Below are positions 31,752 through 39,300 of a stretch of 39,330 nt of DNA, in pieces (position 1 is the first letter of the stretch; every line of letters begins with the position of its first letter). Where the stretch lies: the IMG/VR virus record IMGVR_UViG_3300027833_000106, positions 1-39,330 of that record; one strand, 5' to 3'. Position numbers and translations under genes: made by a program. This DNA is from a virus. The notes beneath the pieces were generated by a model that had not been told where the DNA came from, did no database searches, and worked only from the letters and a program-made list of their open reading frames with translations.

Positions 31752-33374
31752 ATGGGAACAATTAATATAGGTAAAGTACGTCAATCCTTTGAAGGCACGT
31801 ACAGTTCTAGCACAGCTTATGTTGTGTTAGATGTAGTCTTTTCTAGTGGCGAAAGTTTTGTATGTATTCAAGACGCATCAGCAGGAACTTCTCCAACAAA
31901 CACAACACACTGGCAAAAATTAGTCCAAAAAGGAAGTGATGGTGCTGACGGTGCTGATGGCTCAAATGGCGCTACAGGCGCTACAGGCCCTCAAGGTAAC
32001 GCAGGCCCTCAAGGTGTTCAGGGAGAAGATGGAGGCACTGGCCCTCAAGGTGCCACAGGCCCCGCAGGTTCTACAGGCCCTCAAGGTGCAACTGGAGCCA
32101 CCGGCCCAGCAGGTGATGATGGAGGCACTGGCCCTACAGGTTCTACAGGCCCCCAAGGCCCAGCAGGTAATGACGGTGCTGACGGTGCAACAGGCCCTCA
32201 AGGCTCCCAAGGCCCTACAGGTAACACCGGTGCAACAGGCCCTCAAGGCCCCGCAGGTGATGACGGTTCTGACGGTGCCACTGGTGCTACAGGCCCTCAA
32301 GGCCCTACAGGTAACACTGGTGCAACTGGTTCACAAGGCCCCGCAGGTGACGATGGCCCCACAGGCTCCCAAGGCCCACAAGGCCCCATAGGTAACACTG
32401 GTTCTACAGGGTCACAAGGCCCCGAAGGTGATGATGGCCCTACAGGTGCCACAGGCCCTCAAGGCCCCATAGGTAACACCGGTGCGACTGGTGCAACTGG
32501 TTCACAAGGGTCACAAGGCCCACAAGGCTCACAGGGCGGCACAGGCCCTCAAGGCCCCGCAGGTGATGATGGTTCTACAGGCGCTCAAGGTGCTTCAGGT
32601 GCAACAGGCCCTCAAGGTGCAACAGGCTCCCAAGGTGCAACTGGCCCAGCAGGTTCAAACGCTAATGTTACTAGTGCAACTATCTCGTCAGCAGGCGGCA
32701 TGTTGAAATCTGCTAACTCACAGCTAGACATGAACAACAACGACATTGTGGGTGTCGATCAGATTTTCCACGAAGGTGACACCAACACATACATCCAGTT
32801 TCATGCGGCTGATGAGTGGCGTGTTGTTACTGGTGGAGTAGAGCGTTTAGAAGTTAACAATAGTGCTGTGACAATTGCTGGAACGCTTAATGTTCGTACT
32901 GCTATTGATCTTGCAGATAATGATCATCTTCGATTCGGATCTGGCGATGATTGCAAAATGTTCTGTAATGGTTATGCTCAGTTCATAGATTTGAATAGCG
33001 GTATTGGAAACTTGTTCATTCGTGATGGAACTACAACTCGCTATACCTTTGATGACAACGGATCATTCACAGCAACAGGTAACATCACCGCTTATTCTGA
33101 TAGACGATTAAAGGATGACATCCAGCCAATCGAAAGTGCTTTAGAAAAAGTCGGCACACTTAGCGGTAACACTTACCAGCGGAATGACTTGAAAGACCCC
33201 GACAGACGTTACGCAGGTGTCATTGCTCAAGAGGTTGAGCAGGTACTTCCTGAAGCAGTTACTGAGGCTGAAGATGGTATTAAGACTGTAGATTACAACG
33301 CTATCATTGCCCTACTTGTAGAGTCTGTTAAGGAACTAAAAGTAGAGGTTGATCAACTTAAAGGAGGTTCCTAA
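31752..33374 (+). CDS. Collagen-like fibre protein with S74 chaperone domain
   Basis: A 540-residue protein. Residues 1-60 form a small beta domain ([20 protein letters not shown], then [11 protein letters not shown]..., W54) like carbohydrate-binding or fibre-connector modules. Residues 61-303 are again 81 Gly-X-Y triplets. A beta-rich head (about 305-445) follows. Residues 446-540 are an intramolecular chaperone of the peptidase S74 type: S449 and K454 in [10 protein letters not shown], then [17 protein letters not shown] and a C-terminal coiled coil. The chaperone is expected to cut itself off before S449 after trimer folding. It is likely the distal receptor-binding fibre. Confidence 0.92.
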   Translation: MGTINIGKVRQSFEGTYSSSTAYVVLDVVFSSGESFVCIQDASAGTSPTNTTHWQKLVQKGSDGADGADGSNGATGATGPQGNAGPQGVQGEDGGTGPQGATGPAGSTGPQGATGATGPAGDDGGTGPTGSTGPQGPAGNDGADGATGPQGSQGPTGNTGATGPQGPAGDDGSDGATGATGPQGPTGNTGATGSQGPAGDDGPTGSQGPQGPIGNTGSTGSQGPEGDDGPTGATGPQGPIGNTGATGATGSQGSQGPQGSQGGTGPQGPAGDDGSTGAQGASGATGPQGATGSQGATGPAGSNANVTSATISSAGGMLKSANSQLDMNNNDIVGVDQIFHEGDTNTYIQFHAADEWRVVTGGVERLEVNNSAVTIAGTLNVRTAIDLADNDHLRFGSGDDCKMFCNGYAQFIDLNSGIGNLFIRDGTTTRYTFDDNGSFTATGNITAYSDRRLKDDIQPIESALEKVGTLSGNTYQRNDLKDPDRRYAGVIAQEVEQVLPEAVTEAEDGIKTVDYNAIIALLVESVKELKVEVDQLKGGS

Positions 33375-33952
33375 TGTCCTTACAAACATCAGGGGCAATA
33401 AGCCTCAACCAAATTCACATTGAAGCTGGAGGGTCTTCGGGCAGTACAGCAGGTCTAAATGACGCAGATATCCGTGGTTTGATTGGTAAAAGCAGTGGCG
33501 CTAGTATGGCATTTAACGAATGGTACGGAGCCTCCAATGTTGAAGAACAAACTGTAACTGTAGGCATAAGACCTGCCCAACAATACTCAAACCCACAATA
33601 CGGTTTCGGAATTAATGTCTTCGGTTCTACAAGTGACGGTACGTTTAACATTAAGAGCGCCAATGTTACGGCACTTAACTGGGCTGTAACTATCATTGGT
33701 AGTAATTTTGTAAGAAACACATTTCAGATTGAAGGTGTTCACGCCAACAGTGGATTTACTACAATGACGATAAAAAATGGTAACACAACCACAGGTACTT
33801 TTCAACGCAGTGCAGCAGTATTTTCTACCATAGCAGCATCAACCGGTTATGCCGGAGCGACACTTTGGACGTGGGAGGGTACGAATAGCACTGCCATGCC
33901 GAACCCTTATGGGGGTGTTAGCGGTGCAACGAGGACGGTGACATGGACTTAA
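33374..33952 (+). CDS. Virion/fibre-associated beta protein
   Basis: A 192-residue protein. The start [20 protein letters not shown], together with LNDADIRGLIG and MAFNEWYGAS, is a motif common in small phage tail proteins ('SLNDIHVEAGG...ADIRGL...MSFSEFYGAS'). The rest is Thr/Ser/Gly-rich beta strand sequence ending in SGATRTVTWT. It is probably a fibre tip or decoration protein. It overlaps the genes on both sides (one base upstream, ten downstream). Confidence 0.7.
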   Translation: MSLQTSGAISLNQIHIEAGGSSGSTAGLNDADIRGLIGKSSGASMAFNEWYGASNVEEQTVTVGIRPAQQYSNPQYGFGINVFGSTSDGTFNIKSANVTALNWAVTIIGSNFVRNTFQIEGVHANSGFTTMTIKNGNTTTGTFQRSAAVFSTIAASTGYAGATLWTWEGTNSTAMPNPYGGVSGATRTVTWT

Positions 33953-34749
33953 ATAGAAACTATAGCCAAAGGGTGGCTGAGTTAGACCCTAGTGAGCAGT
34001 ATGTAACATACCAGAAAGGTAAGTATTATTACGAAATACCTAAGAGAGTTGAGTCTGAGTTAGAAACACAAGAACGCCTAGACAGCCACATGCTTGAAAC
34101 TGCCACTTTAAACTTTAAAAAATCACAATGCCGTGATGATGTTTATGTAGACCAAGAAATAGTAAGGCAAGACTACACCACTGCTCAACCAGAAGGAGTA
34201 GCACTTGTTCAAATTCTTCAAGATCGTTTTCCTGATTACGTTAATTATACTAGATGGGACTATAACTTTGTAGGTTCTTATGGAGGTTATAGAGAACCTT
34301 ATGAAAATAATAGTATCAGCTTTTATGATTTTGGAATTAATGCTAGTGAAGAATTACAACTAAGGTTTGGTACTTCTTATCTGATAAGTGATCTTTATGG
34401 TTGGTACGGATTAAAGTTTGATCTAGTTACTGATGAAGTGATGCTAAAGATGGTATTTAAAACTTATGATGACCCAAGACCTGAGTTTCCTTCGACTAGA
34501 AACTTATTCTTTGCTCGTACACATTTTACAGACGGTACGTCAAGTGACTGGGTAGATGCTTATATTTACGCTACTCCTAAAGTTGTTAAAAACTTCTGTG
34601 CTGAAAACAACTTAACATACCCTCTAAACGATAACGAACATTTAGCATGTGATGTTATTTGGTGTTGGGGTTTTGTCTTTCACAAAGACACTCAAGAATA
34701 CGGTGCTGTGAAAGCGTACTCTCGTTACAACTTACCTGACGAGGTCTAG
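33943..34749 (+). CDS. Fibre-region protein, unknown
   Basis: A 268-residue protein, rich in Tyr, Phe, Asp and Glu, with no recognised family. The N-terminal 90 residues look helical (KRVESELETQERLDSHMLET). The rest alternates short strands with aromatic residues (YNFVGSYGGYREPY, YGWYGLKFDLV). Its DNA is more AT-rich than that of the neighbours. Position between fibre and lysis genes suggests a fibre tip, a fibre chaperone or a recently acquired host-interaction gene. Confidence 0.6.
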   Translation: MDLNRNYSQRVAELDPSEQYVTYQKGKYYYEIPKRVESELETQERLDSHMLETATLNFKKSQCRDDVYVDQEIVRQDYTTAQPEGVALVQILQDRFPDYVNYTRWDYNFVGSYGGYREPYENNSISFYDFGINASEELQLRFGTSYLISDLYGWYGLKFDLVTDEVMLKMVFKTYDDPRPEFPSTRNLFFARTHFTDGTSSDWVDAYIYATPKVVKNFCAENNLTYPLNDNEHLACDVIWCWGFVFHKDTQEYGAVKAYSRYNLPDEV

Positions 34750-34750
34750 G

Positions 34751-35029
34751 ATGAACATGGATGAATTTAAACGCCTTGATAGAATTGAGAACAAAATAGA
34801 CAAGCTAGTGGAGGTTGTGGCCTCCCTAGCACGTTTAGAGGAACGAATGGATGCAGTCAACCAGCGTGTTGACAGACACGAGTATAGACTTGACGATCAA
34901 GAGCAGCACACAGATGCCTTGACCGAAAAGGTTACCGAAAACACATCCTCCAGAAACGCACTTGAAAGGTTCGTATGGTTAGTCGTAGCTGCTATAGCTT
35001 CGTCAGTCGCTTATATGTTCCGAGAATAG
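34751..35029 (+). CDS. Coiled-coil, C-tail-anchored membrane protein (lysis region)
   Basis: A 92-residue protein. Residues 8-65 form a strong coiled coil (LDRIENKIDKLVEVVASLAR, MDAVNQRVDRHEYRLDDQEQ). Residues 73-88 are a single hydrophobic segment (RFVWLVVAAIASSVAYMF) followed by RE. This plan resembles XhlA-like haemolysin-associated proteins that help holins. It is directly before the holin gene, 9 bases apart, which supports a lysis role. Confidence 0.7.
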   Translation: MNMDEFKRLDRIENKIDKLVEVVASLARLEERMDAVNQRVDRHEYRLDDQEQHTDALTEKVTENTSSRNALERFVWLVVAAIASSVAYMFRE

Positions 35030-35038
35030 GAGACAATA

Positions 35039-35437
35039 ATGTTAGAACAACTAATAGGCCCTGTAACGGGCCTCCTTGATAAATTTATAGAGGATAAAGA
35101 TAGTAAGAATGCACTTGCATTTCAAATTAGCACGTTGGCTGAGACACATGCTCAAGAACTGGCAAAGGCCCAAATTGAAGTTAATAAAACGGAAGCGGCT
35201 CATAACTCGCTCTTTGTTTCTGGCTGGAGACCCGCTGTTGGGTGGGTGGCTGTATTTGGTATGGCGAGTAACTTCTTGGTTATACCAATGGCAAATTTCG
35301 CGCTGGCTATTTTTGGGTCTGCGATCACTGTTCCAGTCCTTGATCTAAGTCAAATGATGCCGGTACTGCTTGGTATGCTAGGTCTAGGTGCCATGAGAAC
35401 CGCAGAAAAAGTTAAAGGAGTGCAAAGAGACAAATGA
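35039..35437 (+). CDS. Holin, three-TM (GTA holin type)
   Basis: A 132-residue protein. A helical N-terminal part (AFQISTLAETHAQELAKAQI) is followed by FVSGWRPAVGWVAVFGMASN, the conserved 'WRP..GW' motif of the GTA_holin_3TM family, then hydrophobic segments around 70-90 and 100-118. It would open the inner membrane at the end of infection. The stop overlaps the endolysin start (ATGA at 35434-35437). Confidence 0.85.
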   Translation: MLEQLIGPVTGLLDKFIEDKDSKNALAFQISTLAETHAQELAKAQIEVNKTEAAHNSLFVSGWRPAVGWVAVFGMASNFLVIPMANFALAIFGSAITVPVLDLSQMMPVLLGMLGLGAMRTAEKVKGVQRDK

Positions 35438-35784
35438 CAGACTTCATATACTTTGACAAAGATGACTTCCGTTGCATGGAGACAGGCAACAACGAGATCA
35501 AAGACGAGTTCATACATAAACTAGATACCCTAAGAGAAGTATGTGGCTTCCCGTTTATCGTAACTAGCGGCTATCGTGATCCCACCCACAGTGCGGAGCG
35601 ACATAAACCCAATGGTGGCGGTACGCATACCAAAGGGATTGCCGCTGACATCAGAGTGTCAGGAGGCTCACAGCGTATGCAGATCGTTAAGTTTGCAACG
35701 TCTCTGGGTTTCTCCGTAGGCGTAGCTAAAACATTTGTCCATGTGGACATCAGAGATACCGAAGCAATGCTTTGGTGTTACTAA
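35434..35784 (+). CDS. Endolysin, peptidase M15 (D-Ala-D-Ala carboxypeptidase type)
   Basis: A 116-residue zinc peptidase. The ligands are H65 and D72 in GGGTHTKGIAADIRV and H103 in FVHVDIRD, the standard Hx6D...HxD pattern of M15. FIVTSGYRDP is also family-typical. It cuts peptidoglycan cross-links. It lacks a signal peptide, so it needs the holin. T7 uses an amidase instead, encoded early, so this late lysis cassette differs from T7. Confidence 0.92.
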   Translation: MTDFIYFDKDDFRCMETGNNEIKDEFIHKLDTLREVCGFPFIVTSGYRDPTHSAERHKPNGGGTHTKGIAADIRVSGGSQRMQIVKFATSLGFSVGVAKTFVHVDIRDTEAMLWCY

Positions 35785-35793
35785 GGAGTAATA

Positions 35794-36045
35794 ATGGCTA
35801 AGTTAAATAAAGACAGCCTCAAGGTAGACACACCTAGAGCCACCCCCAGTCACAAAAATAAATCTCATGTCGTTAAGACACGAGTTGGCGATAAGTTAAA
35901 GATTATCCGCTTTGGTGAGCAAGGTGCTGAGACAAACAGAAGTGCCAAGCAACGTAAGGCTTTTAGAAGCCGCCACGGTAAGAACATTGCTAAAGGTAAA
36001 TCATCAGCCGCTTACTGGGCTAACAGAACAAAATGGAAGGGTTAA
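35794..36045 (+). CDS. Small basic conserved phage protein
   Basis: An 83-residue very basic protein (MAKLNKDSLKVDTPRATPSH, then KNKSHVVKTRVGDKLKIIRF, ending SSAAYWANRTKWKG). Closely similar small proteins stand before the terminase genes in many marine podoviruses, as far as I recall. The role is unknown. Its charge suggests DNA binding. AAGGAG precedes the ATG. The next gene starts one base after its stop. Confidence 0.65.
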   Translation: MAKLNKDSLKVDTPRATPSHKNKSHVVKTRVGDKLKIIRFGEQGAETNRSAKQRKAFRSRHGKNIAKGKSSAAYWANRTKWKG

Positions 36046-36046
36046 T

Positions 36047-36265
36047 ATGTCTACAGATCGTGAAATTATCGACACGTTGCATGACGCACTTGCCAAAGAC
36101 CTACTCGTAAGAGTTAAGTCAGGTGAAGCTACTGCATCAGAGTTAGCCGTTGCCGCTAAGTTCCTCAAGGACAACAACGCTAGTCTCGACATTATCCAAG
36201 CAGATACTGCTATGGGTAACTTGTTAGAGGCCCTCCCGTTCCAACCGAAGATAGTAGGACAATAA
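36047..36265 (+). CDS. Terminase small subunit (T7 gp18-like)
   Basis: A 72-residue protein. MSTDREIIDTLHDALAKDLL, then VRVKSGEATASELAVAAKFL and KDNNASLD, carries the 'SGEATASEL..A.KFLKDN' motif common to short small-terminase proteins of T7-like phages. It recognises concatemeric DNA for packaging. The frame is open further upstream, but that overlaps the previous gene, and the ATG at 36047 fits the one-base gap. Confidence 0.82.
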   Translation: MSTDREIIDTLHDALAKDLLVRVKSGEATASELAVAAKFLKDNNASLDIIQADTAMGNLLEALPFQPKIVGQ

Positions 36266-36266
36266 G

Positions 36267-36491
36267 ATGGCTAGAGATTACCGCAAAGAATACGACAACT
36301 ACCACAAGCAACCTGAACAGCGCCTTCGTAATGCCGCACGGAAACGTGCAAGGCGTAAAGTGATCCGTGATAAAGGCGCAGCCGCTGTACAAGGTAGAGA
36401 CGTTGATCACGTAGATCGTAACCCACAGAATAATGCCTCTAGTAACTTACGCATTATGTCTAAGAAAAGAAATAGGAGTCGAAATGGCTAA
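36267..36491 (+). CDS. HNH-like small protein
   Basis: A 74-residue basic protein. The Arg/Lys-rich helix RNAARKRARRKVIRDKG is followed by DVDHVDRNPQNNASSNLRIM, which has the D-H...N...N-L core of HNH nucleases, though the final histidine is not evident. HNH proteins next to the large terminase are common and can help cleave DNA at packaging. It overlaps the terminase start by 8 bases. Confidence 0.65.
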   Translation: MARDYRKEYDNYHKQPEQRLRNAARKRARRKVIRDKGAAAVQGRDVDHVDRNPQNNASSNLRIMSKKRNRSRNG

Positions 36492-38166
36492 CCCACAACT
36501 GCCTCAAGAGTTACACGACTTCAGGAACTTCCTGTTTATTGTATGGAAGCATCTGGCACTACCAGACCCGACAGAAGTACAATACGACATGGCCGAGTAT
36601 CTCCAGAACGCTCCTAGACGAGCAATCATTGAGGCATTCCGTGGAGTTGGTAAGAGTTACATCACTGCCGCCTTTGTAGTGTGGAAGCTACTGCTTGATC
36701 CTGAGATTAAGTTTATGGTTGTCTCCGCATCAAAGGCTCGTGCAGATGATTTCTCTACATTCACCCAACGGCTGATTATGGAACTACCAATGTGTAGTCA
36801 CCTGATCGCTAAAGATCACCAGCGGTGGTCTAAGATTGCATTCGATGTTGGCCCAGCCAAGGCATCAGGTTCCGCTAGTGTTAAATCTGTCGGTATCACT
36901 GGACAGCTTACAGGCTCTCGTGCAGACATTATTATTGCCGATGACGTTGAAGTACCCAACAACAGCATGACCCACATGATGCGTGAGCGTCTAGCGGAAG
37001 CTGTAAAGGAATTCGATGCGGTACTTAAACCCAACGGTAAGATACTTTACCTTGGCACACCACAGTGCGAAATGAGTCTTTATAATACACTCACAGAGCG
37101 TGGTTATAAGATGCGAGTATGGCCTGCACGTTTCCCTACCACAGAACGCGCTGAGAAGGCGTATGGGAGTCGTTTAGCACCTCTGCTATACGATAAGATG
37201 TCCTTTAGTGACAAGCCGTTAGACGGGCAACCAGTAGACCCTAAGAGGTTCGATGCTGATGACCTGTTAGAACGAGAACTCAGCTACGGTAAATCAGGCT
37301 TTGCTTTACAGTTTATGTTGGACACCAGCCTCAGTGACCTTAACAAATACCCACTGAAGCTAAGTGATCTTATGATCATGTCGTGTGACGCTAAGAAAGC
37401 CCCAGAGAAACTCGTGTATGGCATTATGAAGGAGATTAAAGACCTCCCTAATGTTGGCCTAGCGGGTGACAAGTACTACGCCCCAGAAGCTGTTGTAGGT
37501 GACTACGTTGACTACACAGGTTCCCTGTTGGTCATTGACCCGTCAGGTAGAGGTTCGGATGAAACCGCTTACGCAGTCATTAAGATGCTTAACGGTTACT
37601 TGTACGTTGTCGAGTGTGCTGGCGTTGACGGTGGTTACTCCACCCCCGCACTAGAGCATCTTGCAAAGAAGGCTAAAGAACACTCTGTCAACATGGTGCT
37701 GATCGAGAGTAACTTTGGTGACGGTATGTTTACAGAACTACTGAAGCCCATACTCAACCAGACGTACTCTGTTACCATCGAGGAGGTACGCCACAGCAAG
37801 CAGAAAGAATTACGTATCATCGACACACTAGAACCCCTGTTCAACCAACACCGGATCATTATAGACCCCAAGGTTGTCCAGCAGGATTACGATAGTGTTC
37901 AGAAGTACCCAGCAGAACAAGCCCAACGCTACATGCTCACCTACCAACTGTCTAGGATCACTAGAGATAGAGGCTCCCTAGCGCATGACGATAGGTTAGA
38001 TGTACTCGCTATGGGCTGTAAGTACTTTGTCGATCAAATGGCCGCTGATGTTAACTTAATGATGAACGAGCGCAAGGATGAAGTCCTACGTGCAGAACTC
38101 GACAAGTTCATTGGTGGATTCAATATAGGCAACAAGGGTAGCCCAACAGCCCTTACTGCATTCTAA
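36484..38166 (+). CDS. Terminase large subunit (T7 gp19-like)
   Basis: A 560-residue packaging motor. Walker A is AFRGVGKSYIT (K57), Walker B is ADIIIADDVE, and the coupling motif is KILYLGTPQ. The C-terminal nuclease has LLVIDPSGRGSDETA, MVLIESNFGDGMF and AHDDRLDVLAM with its metal-binding aspartates. It matches T7 gp19 (586 residues) in order and size. The start at 36484 has AGGAG (36473-36477). The upstream open frame overlaps the HNH-like gene. Confidence 0.97.
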   Translation: MANPQLPQELHDFRNFLFIVWKHLALPDPTEVQYDMAEYLQNAPRRAIIEAFRGVGKSYITAAFVVWKLLLDPEIKFMVVSASKARADDFSTFTQRLIMELPMCSHLIAKDHQRWSKIAFDVGPAKASGSASVKSVGITGQLTGSRADIIIADDVEVPNNSMTHMMRERLAEAVKEFDAVLKPNGKILYLGTPQCEMSLYNTLTERGYKMRVWPARFPTTERAEKAYGSRLAPLLYDKMSFSDKPLDGQPVDPKRFDADDLLERELSYGKSGFALQFMLDTSLSDLNKYPLKLSDLMIMSCDAKKAPEKLVYGIMKEIKDLPNVGLAGDKYYAPEAVVGDYVDYTGSLLVIDPSGRGSDETAYAVIKMLNGYLYVVECAGVDGGYSTPALEHLAKKAKEHSVNMVLIESNFGDGMFTELLKPILNQTYSVTIEEVRHSKQKELRIIDTLEPLFNQHRIIIDPKVVQQDYDSVQKYPAEQAQRYMLTYQLSRITRDRGSLAHDDRLDVLAMGCKYFVDQMAADVNLMMNERKDEVLRAELDKFIGGFNIGNKGSPTALTAF

Positions 38167-38176
38167 CGAGGACATT

Positions 38177-38647
38177 ATGATTGAAATAGCAATGGCAATA
38201 AAAGCCGCACACTCTAGTGTCCAATTTATCACCAAGGCGGTTAACGCAGGTCACGATGTAATGGACTTGACTGACCGCATCGGTGCTTTCTTTGACGCTA
38301 AAGAACAGATACAGGAGGCAGAGATAGCCTCCAAGAACCCCTCCATAGCCGCTAAACTACTTGCAGGAGGCTCTGTAGAGTCTCAGGCATTGCAGATTAC
38401 TGCTGCCAAGTACAAACTACAAGAGCATGAGAAGCAGTTAAGGGAAATTATAATGTACCACGGGGCAGGTGAAGCATTCTACCAAGAAATGTTACGGAAT
38501 AGACGCTTAATACGTGACCAGCGTATGAGAGCAGCTAGGAAGAAGGCTGAAACCAAGAAGATGGTACTCGATACAGCCCTAATAATCTTCGTAACACTTA
38601 TAGGAGCCGCCACGATCCCTTTGCTTGCTGTGTGGTTGATAGAATAA
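38177..38647 (+). CDS. Helical protein with C-terminal membrane anchor
   Basis: A 156-residue protein, last in the late operon. It is helical with many charged residues (LQEHEKQLREIIMYHGAGEA, RNRRLIRDQRMRAARKKAET) and ends in one transmembrane segment (LDTALIIFVTLIGAATIPLL then AVWLIE). T7 encodes spanin genes (18.5/18.7) near this place, but the anchor here is C-terminal rather than N-terminal, so it is not a typical i-spanin. Its function is unknown. Confidence 0.65.
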   Translation: MIEIAMAIKAAHSSVQFITKAVNAGHDVMDLTDRIGAFFDAKEQIQEAEIASKNPSIAAKLLAGGSVESQALQITAAKYKLQEHEKQLREIIMYHGAGEAFYQEMLRNRRLIRDQRMRAARKKAETKKMVLDTALIIFVTLIGAATIPLLAVWLIE

Positions 38648-38680
38648 ACCTATTAAGACCAGGGAATTCATAGGTATTTT

Positions 38681-38694
38681 CTAAAGGCCCCCTA
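38681..38694 (+). promoter_or_regulatory. Putative phage RNA polymerase promoter, copy 3
   Basis: CTAAAGGCCCCCTA, 13 of 14 bases identical to the copy at 8463. It points into the gene-free, hairpin-rich right end and would make a short non-coding transcript or prime replication. Confidence 0.6.
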
Positions 38695-38709
38695 TTAGTG
38701 GCGTGTTTG

Positions 38710-38751
38710 TACATACTACTACATATATATATGTAAGTAAGTAGGTATGTA
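38710..38751. repeat. AT-rich nested inverted repeat
   Basis: A perfect 16-bp palindrome TACATATATATATGTA (38720-38735) lies inside a larger imperfect inverted repeat with outer arms TACATAC (38710-38716) and GTATGTA (38745-38751). GTAAGTA is also directly repeated. It could form a cruciform and may be a melting site, origin or concatemer-processing signal. Confidence 0.6.
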
Positions 38752-38824
38752 AGTAGCTAACTACTCTATAGATGGCTCTAATTCCTATAGATACCAGCCC
38801 CACACCCCCACATCAAAGGTTCTT

Positions 38825-39088
38825 GACGGTACTGAGGTATCGTCCCGATGGGTAACAAAGGACTACACAGAGACATTTAGTGTCTCCTACCTTCCCCCCA
38901 AGGTGTAGTCGGACAAAAAGCCCGTCCCTAATTTGGTAGAAAAATCTGAAGAGGTTATTAACGTGGGACAGTTCTACGATTCCCCCATGCGCTACACTAT
39001 AGGCCGAAAGATATGCCACCGGATACCGACTAGCGCCGCAGCTAGTGCCGCATGATCGCTGCGAGGCGCTTTGATGTTGGCCTTTCGG
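38825..39088 (+). ncRNA. Candidate structured RNA, unknown class
   Basis: Several strong helices follow one another. An 8-bp stem GACGGTAC/GTATCGTC (38825-38844) has a TGAG loop. An 8-bp stem GACTACAC/GTGTAGTC (38861-38868 with 38903-38910) encloses GAGACA/TGTCTC (38870-38886). A stem CCGAAAG/CTTTCGG (39004-39010 with 39082-39088) encloses an 11-bp helix AGCGCCGCAGC with GCTGC and GGCGCT (39032-39042 with 39058-39070, two-base bulge). An alternative hairpin ACTAGC/GCTAGT (39029-39046) excludes the last one. It lies downstream of a putative phage promoter. It is not a tRNA, tmRNA or RNase P by its visible motifs. The boundaries are uncertain. Confidence 0.5.
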
Positions 39089-39123
39089 TAGACTATTAAT
39101 CTAGTGCCAGCCGATACGGTGAT

Positions 39124-39143
39124 TTTCTTTACATGTAAAGATT
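39124..39143 (-). promoter_or_regulatory. 20-bp operator-like element, copy 4 (inverted)
   Basis: The reverse complement of AATCTTTACATGTAAAGAAA, with the palindrome at 39127-39140. It is the only copy on the minus strand. It lies about 54 bp upstream of the host promoter -35 at 39197. Confidence 0.7.
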
Positions 39144-39196
39144 CTATTGTGTCTGTTTGTCTTTTCTATCGGTTGCATTTATTTCACTAGGTGGCC

Positions 39197-39226
39197 TTGC
39201 ATTTGCTATAGGTATTTTGCTATACT
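39197..39226 (+). promoter_or_regulatory. Sigma70 extended -10 promoter for the right-end early gene
   Basis: TTGCAT (39197-39202), an 18-bp spacer and TATACT (39221-39226) with TGC directly upstream. It would start transcription near 39233, at the foot of a hairpin AATGGC/GCCATT (39233-39250), and drive the gene at 39301. Confidence 0.75.
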
Positions 39227-39264
39227 ATTGCCAATGGCGAGAAAGCCATTATTTCAACCCTAAA

Positions 39265-39279
39265 TGAGAATCATTCTCA
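39265..39279. promoter_or_regulatory. Fur-box-like palindrome
   Basis: TGAGAATCATTCTCA is a perfect 7-1-7 inverted repeat, the form of core Fur sites (TGATAATNATTATCA with G/C at one position per arm). It lies in the leader, between the promoter at 39221 and the ATG at 39301. A phage repressor site or an mRNA hairpin are alternatives. Confidence 0.5.
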
Positions 39280-39300
39280 ATAACTTTAAGAGGCTACACC

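Larger units (their letters stand above)
38648..39300. other. Gene-free right-end region
   Basis: About 650 bases with no convincing gene on either strand. It holds, in order, a putative phage promoter (38681), an AT-rich inverted repeat (38710-38751), a C-rich tract (38799-38814), a chain of strong hairpins (38825-39088), an inverted operator copy (39124-39143), a host promoter (39197-39226), a start-site hairpin (39233-39250) and a Fur-box-like dyad (39265-39279). This is the likely place of genome ends, packaging signals and the first early promoter. Confidence 0.75.

Noticed and set aside
30900-32660. Dense short DNA repeats (GGCCCTACAGG type) that could look like a CRISPR array or satellite
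   Set aside because: They are in frame and encode Gly-X-Y triplets in two fibre proteins. There are no unique spacers of even length.
31936-32706. Long open frames in other phases and on the minus strand across the collagen repeats
   Set aside because: These are by-products of the repetitive codons, with low-complexity products and no ribosome-binding sites.
38990-39003. CACTATAGG, like the core of T7 and SP6 promoters
   Set aside because: It is a single copy, matching only about 13 of 20 bases of the T7 promoter. A 9-mer can occur by chance in 39 kb, and the repeated GGCCCCC motif is a better promoter candidate.
38813-39019. Minus-strand frame of 68 codons in the right end, which would be downstream of the inverted operator copy
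   Set aside because: It starts with GTG, has no ribosome-binding site, and lies across the hairpin-rich region. All other genes are on the + strand.
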